Source of the DNA: Crossaster papposus
Taxonomy: Eukaryota > Echinodermata > Asteroidea > Velatida > Solasteridae
Assembly: GCA_037893245.1 (NCBI GenBank)
Contig: JBAIAA010000602.1
Span: forward strand, 62,001 to 126,000
DNA length: 64,000 nucleotides
Direction: 5' to 3'
The position numbers and the translations under genes were made by a program. The notes under the pieces were generated by a model, which worked only from the letters and a program-made list of their open reading frames with translations, was not told the origin of the DNA and did not search any database. Of this stretch, positions 1-9,863 are shown one piece after another. How positions within the stretch are numbered: position 1 is the stretch's first letter; each line of letters opens with the position of its first letter.

Positions 1-788
1 TGTCCACCGTGTCCTCAACGTTTCCATTCCGTCTCCTTACCGGGTTCTTACCACATACAACGTCCTCGTACCAGCTAGTGTCACTAGTGTCACTGTGTCT
101 GGAACGGTTTCTGAACGGGTGCGATGTAAACCACACGGCAACAGGCCGGTATGGAGACTTTATGAGGACAGTAGAACGGTAAGAGGACGAAGTAGGTCGG
201 TAAGAGAGCGGTTGAAAGTTAATAGACCGGTGAGGGGTCAGTATGTAGCCGGTATGAGGTGGTGGGTCAACGTTGAGCAAACGGCGAGAGCCCTGCGAGA
301 ACCCGGTATGAACACGGTGACAACCCGTTGGACAAAATATGACACGTCGTCACCGTTTTCACCGCCCCAAAAATTGGGTCCATAACGGCCTCGTACAGGC
401 CCACTATCCTTTTACCGGGTTCTCGCCGTGTGGTACAAGCGGTGGCACACGGCGAAAGTTTTGGGCATGCCCAAAACTTTTGCCGTGTCTTGCCGGCCAC
501 TAACGGGCCCCCACCGTGTTCACCGATCGCGCAACGCCCCGCCATGTGCCCTTACCGTGTTCCACCGTCCGCACAAAATGTACCACACGGTGGCACACGG
601 TAGGCTTAGCCGGCGCCATAGGACAGCTACTTTACCATCTTGCTTTTCCCCATTTTTAACCTGTTGTTTTAACATTGTTTCAAAATTGTTGCTAGTATCG
701 TGCCTTTGGCGTGGAAATTTCGATTTGATGGCTTCAGACTAGCACCCCTGAACAAAAATATTGACATATTTGGGTAACCAACAACATA
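1..788. other. Gene-free GC-richer stretch with recurring ACCG/CGGT motifs
   Basis: I see no exon with usable splice signals here. The left part is rich in CGGTA/ACGGT words and the right part in ACCGTG/TACCG words, so the two halves partly mirror each other around the palindrome at 447-488. This resembles a decayed foldback element. Short open frames here have no recognisable domains. Confidence 0.35.
447..488. repeat. 42 bp near-perfect palindrome
   Basis: The sequence reads the same on both strands apart from one mismatched pair. It is centred on GCATGC, with arms running from ACACGGC to GCCGTGT. It could extrude a cruciform or mark the centre of a foldback transposon; no function can be assigned. 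Confidence 0.8.
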
Positions 789-789
789 G

Positions 790-860
790 CGCCGGATAGC
801 TCAGTTGGTAGGGCACCGTAATGGCAATCGGGATGTTGGTTCAAGCCCCGCTCCAGTCAA
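790..860 (+). repeat. tRNA-derived SINE head or tRNA pseudogene
   Basis: There is a good pol III A box (TAGCTCAGTTGG, about 797-808) and a B box (GGTTCAAGCCCC, about 838-849), spaced as in a tRNA. The acceptor arms pair poorly and the anticodon region (GTAATGGCAATCG) does not fold into a clean arm. I therefore read it as the tRNA-like head of a SINE rather than a functional tRNA gene. Confidence 0.6.
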
Positions 861-1085
861 TTTCTTTGTTCAAATGTCTTTGATCCAAAAACTGTGAGTC
901 TGTAACCTTCTTGACCATTACTAGATAATAGATGTATACAATTTGGAATAAAACAAAATGTGCAGGTTTATAAACTGAGTTGGAAAAACTTTAAATGCAC
1001 AGCTCTAAACCTTTTCGAAAATGAAAAGAAGTATGTGTGCTTAGATTTACAGCATTCTCTTGTAATTTCCTTCGTGCAAATGTAG

Positions 1086-1249
1086 GATGAGTTTATGGAG
1101 CATTCCGCCAGCTACCACGCCTTAGCCAACCACACCATCTTAGCCTCCTCAATGATACAGAAACGTGGTCTAGATAGAGTGCTGAACCCGCTCCTAACTA
1201 AGACAGAGAACCCACCCTGGAGAGATGACAGAGAAGAATGGTCTAATAG
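1086..1249 (+). CDS. Internal exon of unidentified host gene A
   Basis: The exon follows a TGTAG acceptor and ends before a GTATGG donor. It encodes about 54 residues beginning DEFMEHSASYHALANHTI and ending RDDREEWSN, a normal globular-looking composition. It ends with two bases (AG) of a split codon. The next exon proposed here (3072) begins with T, which restores a Ser codon and keeps the frame open, so the two exons are phase-compatible and probably consecutive. I do not recognise the protein. A TIR element (1283-2399) fills most of the intron that follows. Confidence 0.55.
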
Positions 1250-1282
1250 GTATGGCTGTGTCCTGAATCACCTGTCTATTAT

Positions 1283-2399
1283 CGTCCGTCGATGTCATTT
1301 TTTTAATAATAATCGATATATCGGAAATTCAATATCGAGTATACCTCGATATATCAATTATTTCCCGTGTACAAGATGAAGCCTAAAAACAGCGCTAAAT
1401 ATACTAAAGACCGACAGTTTAATAGGTACGTTGCATACAGGTTTTCGGCTTGATCCTCCGCGCATGGTCCGAACAATATCAAATTGCGCCAGCCCGCGTG
1501 TTTATGGTTTATTGAGGGCGCCCTTAAAGGTAGTAAATATCATTTAACTGACCTGTCCGAAGTTTTACAATCATGGATGCCGAGAAAATTGAGAAAAACA
1601 GCATTTGTTTTTAACCGGTTTTTAGCCGGACGGCGATCGTGATTTTTTTAAAAGAAAATTATATTTTTCGGAATAATTACAGGATATCTAGCGCCATCAT
1701 TTTGCTGGATGCCTAGAATCATTATTTACTTTCAATTGAGTAAGATTTTTCCTAATAATTCGGTAATAAATATTTTCGATATCTGCAAATGGTGTATACT
1801 ACACTATACCTTCAATTATAAGGGCGCCCTCAATAAGCCCAGATAACAGACAGCGCGCCCCGGAACAAATGAACGAACAGCTCGGTCTTGGAATCCAGAC
1901 TGGCTTGCTAGGCCAATAGCAGGGTGCAGAGAACGCTCCTCGCAATTCCCAACTCGTGATTGGCCACCCCAAAATGTTATCAGAACAAGGGAGGGTTACG
2001 TCCCAAACAACCGATAGGCGCATGGCTGGGGCGGCATGGCCGGTTTCTTTTGAGATTTCACTGCGCAAGTGATTGTGAACTATAGCGGCGGGGCGGGTGA
2101 AACACAAAGAACAACTTCACAACCGCAGTTGGTCGTCGAACGTATTTTATTTAATAGGCCTACTCAAATGTTCTAAGCTACAAATAAAGACGGCAGCTTT
2201 TCTAATATACTAAAGCCCTGAGATTTTCTGGATAATCTGACACTCTTTCAGTGTTTTCGATATCATTTAGGAACATCAAAATTTAGATACATCAAAATTG
2301 TCGATATATCGAAATGTAGATACATCAAAATTGTCGATATATCGAAATGTCGATATTTTGATATTATTAAAAAAGTGACATCGGCGATATCGACGGACG
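1283..2399. mobile_element. TIR DNA transposon, non-autonomous, about 1.1 kb
   Basis: The left end reads CGTCCGTCGATGTCA followed by a T-run and AATAATAATCGATATATCG. The right end is its inverse, finishing in a run of CGATAT words and CGACGGACG. Both subterminal regions are dense in CGATATATCG motifs (1315-1360, 2255-2400), a usual arrangement for transposase binding. No transposase frame is present. TTAT lies next to both ends and may be a short target duplication. The superfamily is not determined. Confidence 0.6.
1509..1836. repeat. Inverted repeat pair nested in the TIR element
   Basis: An 18 bp sequence (TTATTGAGGGCGCCCTTA) at 1509-1526 recurs inverted at 1819-1836, enclosing about 290 bp. 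It may be a second foldback element inserted inside the larger TIR element, or an internal arm of it. Confidence 0.5.
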
Positions 2400-3071
2400 T
2401 TATAGGTTACTGTCTATGGCTACCGGTAGCGCATGATGTGTATATAGAAAGTAGACTCTGCCGTAACCAATATGCAACCTATGTAAAAACGACAATTATT
2501 GTCCAATACTACTTTGACTTTTATCAAATGTAGTTATAGTCAACATTTTGTTTGCAATTAGTTACACATCCTCGAATGGGTGCAACCCAACTAGTCTAGT
2601 TCCTTAACCTGATAATTCCCGGATGTCTGTAAATTTCTCTCTTTTTTGGGGGGGTGGGAAACCAGACTACAAGAACAAATTTGTTTTTCTTTTTGTTCCA
2701 GCATTTATGAACACAAACTTTTAATGTGAGTGTAACAATATTTGCTATTCCCATTTCCCCCTTTTTTTTTATTACAACAGAAGCAAATAGCGTATACTAC
2801 CTTTAAAATCGAAAATCTTGTGGCTAAAGCCAGTTCATACTTTATGCGGAAGCGATACGAATTTGACGTCACAGAGCATTCGCTGAAAACATTTGTCGGA
2901 GTTGAAATGTGTTCAACTTTTGAGAATTCGCACCCTGAAAATTTCCTGTGATTAACAAAAATTGCATTTGTGTTTGCTTTTGTGCCGAGTGTAAACCAAG
3001 TCGCTCTGAATGAGCTACTTGAATGCACCCTTATTTACAATCATTGTATTTCTGTTGCCTTTTATATCCAG
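2400..3071. other. No confident gene
   Basis: An open frame at about 2779-2951 sits after a plausible ACAACAG acceptor and reads KQIAYTTFKIENLV..., ending at a stop. Its phase does not fit the exon at 1086-1249, so I do not call it. The rest is AT-rich intron-like sequence with a T-run and G-run near 2642. Confidence 0.3.
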
Positions 3072-3311
3072 TCCCATCTTCAATGCCACATTTGCCAAGA
3101 AACCCACCCAACAAGGCTACACACTTGCAACAAGCACCTTCTTGGAAACCTTGACGCCCAACCTCAACCTCGGGGGTGGCACCCCGGGGCAGGACCAAGC
3201 TGGGCCTAGTGGCGGGTTACTAGCTGGCACTGGTCCAGGCAGGTTGGATCTGGATAGAACCGGTATGGGTAAACCGGTCTCTCAAGGTTTGATGGCCGAT
3301 CGGAATACCAG
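3072..3311 (+). CDS. Exon of unidentified host gene A, Gly/Pro-rich
   Basis: The exon follows a pyrimidine-rich tract and a TCCAG acceptor, and continues the split codon from 1086-1249 in frame. It encodes SPIFNATFAKKPTQQGYTLA, then a Thr/Leu stretch and a Gly/Pro/Gln-rich low-complexity segment. The 3' border is uncertain: possible donors are at 3287 (CAAG|GTTTGA) and 3312 (CCAG|GTCCTA), and the frame would otherwise stop at 3327. A DNA transposon starts only about 20 bp further on, so the true border may have been disturbed. Product not recognised. Confidence 0.5.
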
Positions 3312-3330
3312 GTCCTATGCTACATGATTA

Positions 3331-4299
3331 CCGTAATTTCCTGCGGTAAAGCCGCACGGCGGTTAAGGCGCAGGTCCCTAAAATCACCCAAACAAATTTC
3401 AAACGTCAACAGATAAAGCGCACTGCCGAATAAGGCGCATGCTTGAACGCACCCAGAAGAACACCAGGCGCCACCTGGTGTAGGTACATCGCCACAAAGG
3501 GGTCATTTTGTTGCCTTAGAAGGATCCCACTATTCCAAGCAAGAATTTGCTGAGTACTTGAGTTTATCTGGCACGCAAACAATGTATGAAAACTTCAAAC
3601 CGGTAGTCACAATATCGCACGAGGTTTGCCGATACATATCATGTATCACTGCAGTATAAACTGCATGCACATGTACATCACATGCAGCGATCGCAGGCAT
3701 GGTATCCCTAATTGCGACACCCCCTAGTCTTTTTTCCAGTCGTTGTGAATGCTCCGCGCTGTGTAGTTCGGATGGTGAATTGCATGAAGCCGGAACGTAG
3801 ACGAAAAAACGTTTAGAAAAAGGCCACATAGTACGGGCCAGCTTTTTATCGCTGTTGTATGCGTCATGCAGCGCACGCTGTAGTCTTGTTTGCAAGACGA
3901 TCTTAATCGCGGTATATGCAGCGCGCGTAGGCCGCCGATGCGGTAATTCGCGCGTGGTCTACGGCGTACGTTAGAGGGCGCCCCGCATCGCGAAAAACGT
4001 CTTGCAAACAAGACTACGCACGCTGCCGAGTGCTAAATCACATACATGTACGGTCGTAGGGGGATCAACACATCGCGGCATTGTTAATGGAAACACGGTC
4101 ACAATGTCCGGAGAGTTGGGCTAATTGGTTGACCGCATTATTGAGTAAGATTGCGGCGTTCAAAGAATTCTTCACACAAAGACCATCACTTTGAACTCAA
4201 GCGACATCATATATACGGCGCACTGAAAGATAAGGCGCGGCGATGTTTTTGTGGTCTAGAAAGTCAGATAAGCCGCGTCTTTACCGCAGGAAATTACGG
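3331..4299. mobile_element. Non-autonomous DNA transposon, TA target duplication
   Basis: The terminal inverted repeats are about 25 bp: CCGTAATTTCCTGCGGTAAA at the left and its inverse at the right, each bordered by TA (3329-3330 and 4300-4301). Subterminal AATAAGGCGC/GATAAGGCGC words repeat at both ends. An internal inverted repeat (about 3869-3902 versus 3990-4026) surrounds GTCTTGCAAACAAGACTA. No transposase is encoded. The TA duplication would fit Tc1/mariner-like or related superfamilies, but the TIR is not one I can name. Confidence 0.7.
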
Positions 4300-4301
4300 T
4301 A

Positions 4302-5107
4302 CACCAAATATTTATCCACACAAGTAAAATATACCTTTTCTTTCCTTGTTCTTATAAGAAATGTAACTATTGATCTTTAAAGATAACAACAAATAATTGT
4401 AAATGGATATTTCGTCTCTGAGATATGGTACATATGGTTAAAGATTGCATGTGCCAAACCTGCTTATAAGAGCTTGATTTAAAAAAAAAAAAATAATACA
4501 CTTCAACTAAGGAGTTTTATACTTCAATTTCTTTTTCAAGTGTTTCTTTAATATCATCAAAGTTTAAGTATATTATGACTATTTTTTTCCTTTCCATGTT
4601 CTTTAGAAATATTTCCTAGAATTAAAATAATGATGTGCATTAATTGATCAACTTCAGATACGCACTCAAACTCTGTCAAAAGTGTTTCCTTCTTTCTTTT
4701 ACGACCCTGTACTATTCATGGCTTATCTGACAACAGCAGAGTACTCCCTGGTGGACAATCAATCAGATTTCCCCAGCAGTGCTAAGCTTCCTGGCCCAAG
4801 TCCAACATAATCCATTAAAATGTATTCACATTGGGCCTGCAGGACTAAGTCCCCCCAAAAAATCTGCCAAAATAGGGGAAGGATTTTGATGGATTTGGCA
4901 AGGTTAGGGTTAACAAATGGATCCGCAAGCTTTTTCATGACCTCGTTAACATTCTGGTGAATATTACAGGAAACTGATTTTCTGGGAGCAGTTTTTCACA
5001 TGTCGGAGAGTGACCTCGACAAAGGTGATGCAAATAAATCAGATAAAGATGTCCTAGCTCTTCCAAAATGGCCAAACAAAGGTGAGAATGGGTGCATGTC
5101 ACAGACC
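4302..5107. other. No gene seen
   Basis: AT-rich, intron-like sequence with an A-run near 4482. I see no exon with coding character, no TIR pair and no RNA gene. Confidence 0.4.
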
Positions 5108-5283
5108 CCGTTCCCACTTGATCCTCCAATTGGGGGATCCGATCCGGCAATTTGGTGATGAGTGGGAACGCTAACCGCAAAAAGGGCGATCAAGATCCAA
5201 AAGGGGGATCTTGATCCTACTTTCGAGCAGGATAGAGATCCCCCAATTGCAGGAATTGGTGGATCAGGATCAAGTGGGAACGG
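5108..5283. repeat. Foldback (MITE-like) element dense in GATC
   Basis: The ends are inverted copies (CCGTTCCCACTTGATCC and GGATCAAGTGGGAACGG). Inside, GGATCC, GATCCG, AAGATCC and related GATC words recur about every 10-20 bp, and GAGTGGGAACG appears again at about 5159. The element has no coding capacity. Confidence 0.65.
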
Positions 5284-6374
5284 AAAGGTGGATCATGATC
5301 CACCAATTTGACCTGGTAACTTCCGACCAGCTGGGCATTTAGAGCGAAAAAATATAAACCGCGCCAAATGTTGTTTATACCATGAACTCCATACAGCATA
5401 CGTACATGGCGCTAGTTCCTTTTGTGACTGGCACACATGTCGTGTACTTCGTGTTACAAAAGGAACAGTGTTGCGCCATGCATTGTGAGGGAACCTGAAC
5501 TTTGTGTTCTATATGTATACGTTATAGCTTGCATTGCACATGCGCAAACATGGATTTCGATCGCGTCCTTTTTCAATGTTGTAGCTTCGATTCCTTCCTC
5601 GTGTAGTTTTCCTCTGCTGACAATTTCATTTAAATATCTGCATTTTTCTTTCACTTAAGTTCAAAATATTTCTATTAGATTGCTCATTTTTACATCCTGT
5701 AATTGGCATCAACTGCAACTGCCTTCGGAAGTATAGTTGCATTTGTCCGGTAGTTTTGTTTGTTAAGCCTGCTCGCAAAGCTAGAGCGCAGTCAAAGATG
5801 GCGACTAACGTTAGTAGCAAATCGGGCAAATGTTCGCATGCATGTTGCACACGTTACCAGTTTGCATGGGAGGATGTGTATACACGCAAAGTTTTCCGGA
5901 ATTAAAAACGGATGACAGTTAAACACGTCACAAGCAAGGCCAGAAATATCTGTCAGCAACTGGCTCGCAGTGCAACATCAGGGTATGCTACCCACAGATG
6001 CCAGCCTGAACACGTCTCGGATCAAGGTTTGTAAAAAGCAATCCTGCTTCTGGGCCCGGTCAATGTCAAAATAATGCAGGAGCAAACTTGTCGAAGAATC
6101 CTGGATTAGGTGCGTCAAACTGGGCATGACTGACACGAGCCTGGTGTTGCCTCGGAAAATGACTCTTGCCGAATTTAGTGCTATAGGCGTTGAACCTTTT
6201 TATTTTTTGTGATGAGTGTTTATAAATCTGTCCTTGTGTTCTTATGTTCTTATATATTTGAGACCGACATTGCAAAAATAATGTCTAGAAGCAGAGGAAA
6301 ATACAGTTTTCTTTTTAATAATAAATAATAAATGTTCCTACCTAAAAAGTTCAACAGCATTAAAAATCATTGTG
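5284..6374. other. No gene; contains one dispersed repeat
   Basis: Nothing coding is supported. The only structure I can point to is the dispersed repeat at 5875-6045, which has a diverged second copy at 27971-28138. Confidence 0.4.
5875..6045 (+). repeat. Dispersed repeat family R1, copy 1
   Basis: It starts TGTGTATACACGCAAAG and shares, in order, GGATGACAGTTAAAC-, AAATAT.TGTCAGC- and GCTACCCACAGAT- blocks with 27971-28138 on the same strand. The copies are clearly related but diverged. No terminal repeats or coding frame. Confidence 0.6.
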
Positions 6375-6600
6375 TCAGTCAGGTTGGCGCAGTGGTTCTT
6401 CTCTTTCCTTTTTGTATATGGCATGGGTTAGATTCCTGCCCTGGTCCACATGTGGATTGGGTTTTCAGTTCCTGCTTTATTGTTTGTCTAAGATTTCCTC
6501 CCACCTCTGAAACTGAACGCTTCTTCATTGAATCTTCTCTCACAGTTTTCTATAGACTTGTGCGCTATATAGTGCCTTAGGAATTTTGTGAGAGATCCAT
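6375..6600 (+). repeat. SINE-like element, copy 1
   Basis: There is an A-box-like GGTTGGCGCAGTGGTT near the start and a B-box-like GGGTTAGATTCCTGC. They are followed by a conserved body (CCACATGTGGATTGGGTTTTC, then TTTCCTCCCACCTCT). A second diverged copy at 22970-23250 shares the same order of blocks. Confidence 0.55.
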
Positions 6601-6763
6601 GGTTTCATCAAAGATTTAAACAATTAAATTGACTGGGTTTGGCCCTTTAACCTAGGGATTACCGTTCTAGTGCTCTGCCAAATGAGCTAACAGCCCTGTG
6701 TTACCGTTTCCTTAAATTTGTCAATATTCGATTTTTCCTTTGTGTTTTTTTTGTTGGAAGCAG

Positions 6764-6913
6764 AAATCTCTCCAGACCTCTGCCATTCCCGAGCCCCTGA
6801 GTTCCCAAGACAGACTAGAAGCAATCTGGAACTCATTACAGATGCCCGACAATCTCAAACTGGACATGGCCATAAAATACAGCTCAGATAACCACATGGA
6901 CAAGCTAGAAAGT
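6764..6913 (+). CDS. 150 bp internal exon of an unidentified plus-strand gene
   Basis: The exon follows a long T-rich tract and an AAGCAG acceptor and ends AGT|GTAAGT, an excellent donor. It is 150 nt, phase 0 at both ends, and encodes KSLQTSAIPEPLSSQDRLEA then IWNSLQMPDNLKLDMAIKYS, ending at KLES. The central segment has helical, coiled-coil-like character. It probably belongs to the same gene as 1086-1249 and 3072-3311, but a missing exon is needed because the phases do not join directly. I cannot name the protein with confidence. Confidence 0.6.
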
Positions 6914-7369
6914 GTAAGTACTAGTCCACAAGTGAAAGCAGCTGGCTAAAGAAGCAATTACGTAAGATCTGAAGAAACTGGTACCGGTAATTAGCACAGA
7001 AACAGGATCACATCAACGCAAACATGGCCACCACTCACTACAGTTGCTTTTTTGTGTTGTTTCGTTAGGAAAGTGGACACAAATCCAATTGTGACTTTTA
7101 TGATTACAGTCCACAGCAAAACAGTTGACCATCGCGAGGTAGCATTTATTGACCAATTTACCAAATGATTTACTTCACTTCAAATGCCCGTGCAGTACTG
7201 GGTGCATCAGTTGCCAAGTGTGTGACTTGATCTATCACTAGAGTTACGAAACGCTTCTCACATTGCATAATTAGACTTCAATGTTAGCCAGTACATATGA
7301 TTGTAAATTCATTGCCGGTTCAAATCAACATTACAGATTCTATAGTAACCCCAAATTAGCCATATATGG
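6914..7369. other. No gene seen
   Basis: Intron-like sequence following a strong splice donor. No further exon, repeat or RNA gene is evident before the DR1-containing repeat begins. Confidence 0.4.
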
Positions 7370-7991
7370 AGCCAATCTGTAAAAAAAAATTAAAAGAAGC
7401 TAATTTTAACTGATTTTGGTGGGTATGGGTATGGACAACTACCAAAAAAAGGAAGGAAGGTTGGGGAATGTTTTTTTATTAGAGGTCAAAGGTTATTGAC
7501 CCCTGCCAGCTAATCACTACAAATTATATTTCAGCAACAAAATATGGTATATAGATGATCTTGGTGTCAAAATGTACAGAATTACAAAAGAAGATGACAT
7601 AAAATAATTATTGACCCTTAAGACCAAATCCTGACCTCCGAAAATGAGGTCAAAGGTCAAAAAAACTATTGTATTACTAAAATGTCATATTTGTAACAGG
7701 AAAATTACCATATATAAAAAGAGGCCCAAACAAAGGGGGAGGGGAAATTTCTTTATTTCTTTGTTTGGGTCAAATGTCATTGACCCTGAAATAAAACACT
7801 ATGAATTGTATCTCGGGAACTACATATGGTACATGTATGATCTTGGTGTCAAAATGCTCATAATTACACTGGAAGTAGAAAAAATGTAAATTCTTGTGAT
7901 GAAGGATAACAAATTGACCGCCACATATGACCTCAAAGGTCATTATTCGGAGCCCCATATTGAATATACAAACAACCACCCCAGAGATATA
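7370..7991. repeat. Dispersed repeat R2 with nuclear-receptor half-sites, left copy
   Basis: About 300 bp of this segment matches 12760-13050 closely, including ATGATCTTGGTGTCAAAATG and ATGGTATATAGATGATCTTG. It contains a perfect direct repeat AGGTCAAAGGTCA (7647-7659), a one-mismatch copy (7483-7495) and an everted pair TGACCTCAAAGGTCA (7928-7942). The segment after 7690 is a diverged second unit that again contains GATCTTGGTGTCAAAATG. The gypsy element is inserted right at its end. Confidence 0.65.
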
Positions 7992-7996
7992 CATAT

Positions 7997-8275
7997 TTGG
8001 GGATTGCAAGTATTCATACAAAAAGTCCCCAATCTTGTAGAAAAACTACGATGTTTTATTCGACTAAACTCCTACAATGAATCACCGGACAAAACGCGAA
8101 GAACTCGAGAGAAACAAGATGGCGAACGGCATGGCTTTTGGAACCAGCTAAAAAGTCTACGGTGGAACAACAGAAAACCGTCTACCAGCGATCCATGAAA
8201 GTCGGACGCTGATTGGTAATACAAAATCACGTGACATTGTTTACATGTCAAATGCCACCTGGGGTGGTCACCACA
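7997..8275 (-). repeat. 3' LTR of the gypsy element
   Basis: 279 bp, identical by eye to 12332-12610. On the coding strand it starts TGTGGTGACC and ends AATCCCCAA. It contains CACGTGA and AAGATGGCG words that could serve promoter functions, but no TATA box is obvious. Confidence 0.9.
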
Positions 8276-8295
8276 TTAGCCCTCCCCAGAGAGCT
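8276..8295 (-). promoter_or_regulatory. Polypurine tract
   Basis: On the minus strand the bases just before the 3' LTR read AGCTCTCTGGGGAGGGCTAA. The GGGGAGGG core next to the LTR is the expected plus-strand primer for LTR retrotransposons. Confidence 0.7.
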
Positions 8296-8429
8296 TCTGC
8301 ATAAGGAAGTGAACGAAACAATGAAATATATACAATGTACAATGTTCAATCACAGTCAAATTGAGTAAGGTGTAACGGCCAGTGAACGTGACGTCCTGAA
8401 CGAGTTATCCGCTCACTTCGGTGTCCTGG

Positions 8430-8872
8430 TCAGCTGGTGCAGTTAATGCAGGTGTATCCGGCACAGTGCGTCGAGGTTGCGACACGGGCAGTGGCGACAC
8501 GGGCGGTTGCGACACGGGCGGTTGCGGGATCCGTTTCAAGATAGGCGACTTTCAATCTATCTACACTCGCAGTGTCGCTCTTGCCTTTGATGTCCAACGT
8601 GTAGTATTTGTCCGCTCACGTCAATATATACGATAGGGGCCCTTGTACGGAGGCTCGAGTGGCCGCATCACATGATCACACCGGACGAAAACGTGCGTAC
8701 AAGACAACAAGTCCTTGTGAAACTGTGTGGTGCGGGTGTGTGGTCGTGTTGGTGGTGGTGCTACTTGACGCATCACGCGTTTGAGGCGATGTACATAGTT
8801 TCCAGGGTCTAAACCGGCATCATTGACGGGTGCAACAAACTGCCCTGGTAGGCGCAGGGTAGTTCCAAACAC
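8430..8872 (-). pseudogene. pol: gypsy pol: integrase C-terminal part, frameshifted
   Basis: This frame (8621-8872) continues the integrase after a frameshift near 8870. It reads RLPGQFVAPVNDAG and later VRCDHVMRPLEPPYKGPYRI, the usual C-terminal linker and chromatin-binding region of this clade. A stop follows; homology continues at lower coordinates in another frame (KYYTLDIKGK, ASVDRLK). The 3' end runs into a short tandem GACACGGGCGGTTGC repeat (about 8475-8525). At least two lesions, so not functional as one polypeptide. Confidence 0.8.
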
Positions 8873-9863
8873 GAGCTCCGCTGTCGAACACCCAATGTCC
8901 CGCTTGACGACTGTCCGTATGCCCAGTAGAACAAGAGGAAGCGTTTCCGTCCTGCGCTTTGAGGGAAGCTTTCAACTGTCTGTGGAAACGCTCAACCAGA
9001 CCATTGGCGATGGGATGGTAAGCCGTTGTGCGAATGCGCTTAGTGCCGAGTAATGTCATCAAGGCGTTGAACAGTGCCGATTCGAATTGCCTGCCGCGGT
9101 CAGTCGTGATTGTCGATGGTGTACCAAACCTTGCAACCCAACTGCAGACAAACGCCCTGGCGACGGTTTCTGCAGTCATATCCGGGATTGGAATGGCCTC
9201 TGGCCACCGTGTAAAACGGTCGATACACGTCAGCAAGTAGGACTTGCCGTTGGACAATGGAAGTGGGCCAAAAATGTCAATATGGACGTGGTCGAACCGG
9301 GCGTCTGGGGTGATGAAGGTTCCCAGAGGCGTGATGGTATGTCTGTGCACCTTAGATTTCTGGCACTTGATGCAGGTTTTAGCCCATGAACGAACATCGT
9401 GATTCATGTTGGGCCAAACAAAACGTGCACTGACCAGCTTGAGTGTGGCTCTGATTCCAGGATGCGACAGGGAATGCAGAGAGTCGAAAACTGCTCGTCG
9501 CATGACCCTGGGGACGAAAGGTCGAGGCGTTCCAGTGGCCATGTCACATGTTAGGGTGCCCTCACTAGCGACTAGCGGAATGTCTTGCAACTGAAGAACC
9601 GAATGCTGTTTGTGACGGAGATAGTCCTCATCCTTGCGCTGCTGCTCGGCCATGACCTGGAAATCGATTGGAGATGATGACGTGGTAGAGAATGTGTTCA
9701 GGCTAATGCGTGACAACGCGTCAGCGACCTCGTTGTGTTTACCCTGAACATGTCGGATGTCGGTTGTGTACTGTGACACGTAGTCAAGCTGTCTGATCTC
9801 GCGGGGGGGATATCGATCCGAACTCGCAGCAAGTGCATGGGTCAGCGGTTTATGATCAGTCAA
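8820..9863 (-). pseudogene. pol: gypsy pol: RNase H end and integrase
   Basis: The frame begins at the TDHKPL motif that closes RNase H. It then shows the integrase HHCC zinc finger (HSLSHPG, later CIKCQKS) and the catalytic core: HIDIFGPL (first Asp), ITTDRGRQFES (second Asp) and NGLVERFHRQLK (Glu). All three catalytic residues are present. The frame breaks just after the catalytic Glu, near 8870-8900, and continues in the next frame. It is separated from the upstream RT frame by a frameshift at about 9905, inside RNase H. Confidence 0.88.

Noticed and set aside
790-860. Functional tRNA gene
   Set aside because: Boxes A and B are good but the acceptor and anticodon arms do not pair properly and no terminator-like T-run follows closely.
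2779-2951. Possible exon KQIAYTTFKIENLV...
   Set aside because: Its phase is incompatible with the preceding host-gene exon, it ends in a stop, and I see no domain.
8823-9594. Several plus-strand open frames of 60-100 codons
   Set aside because: They are antisense shadows of the gypsy integrase region.
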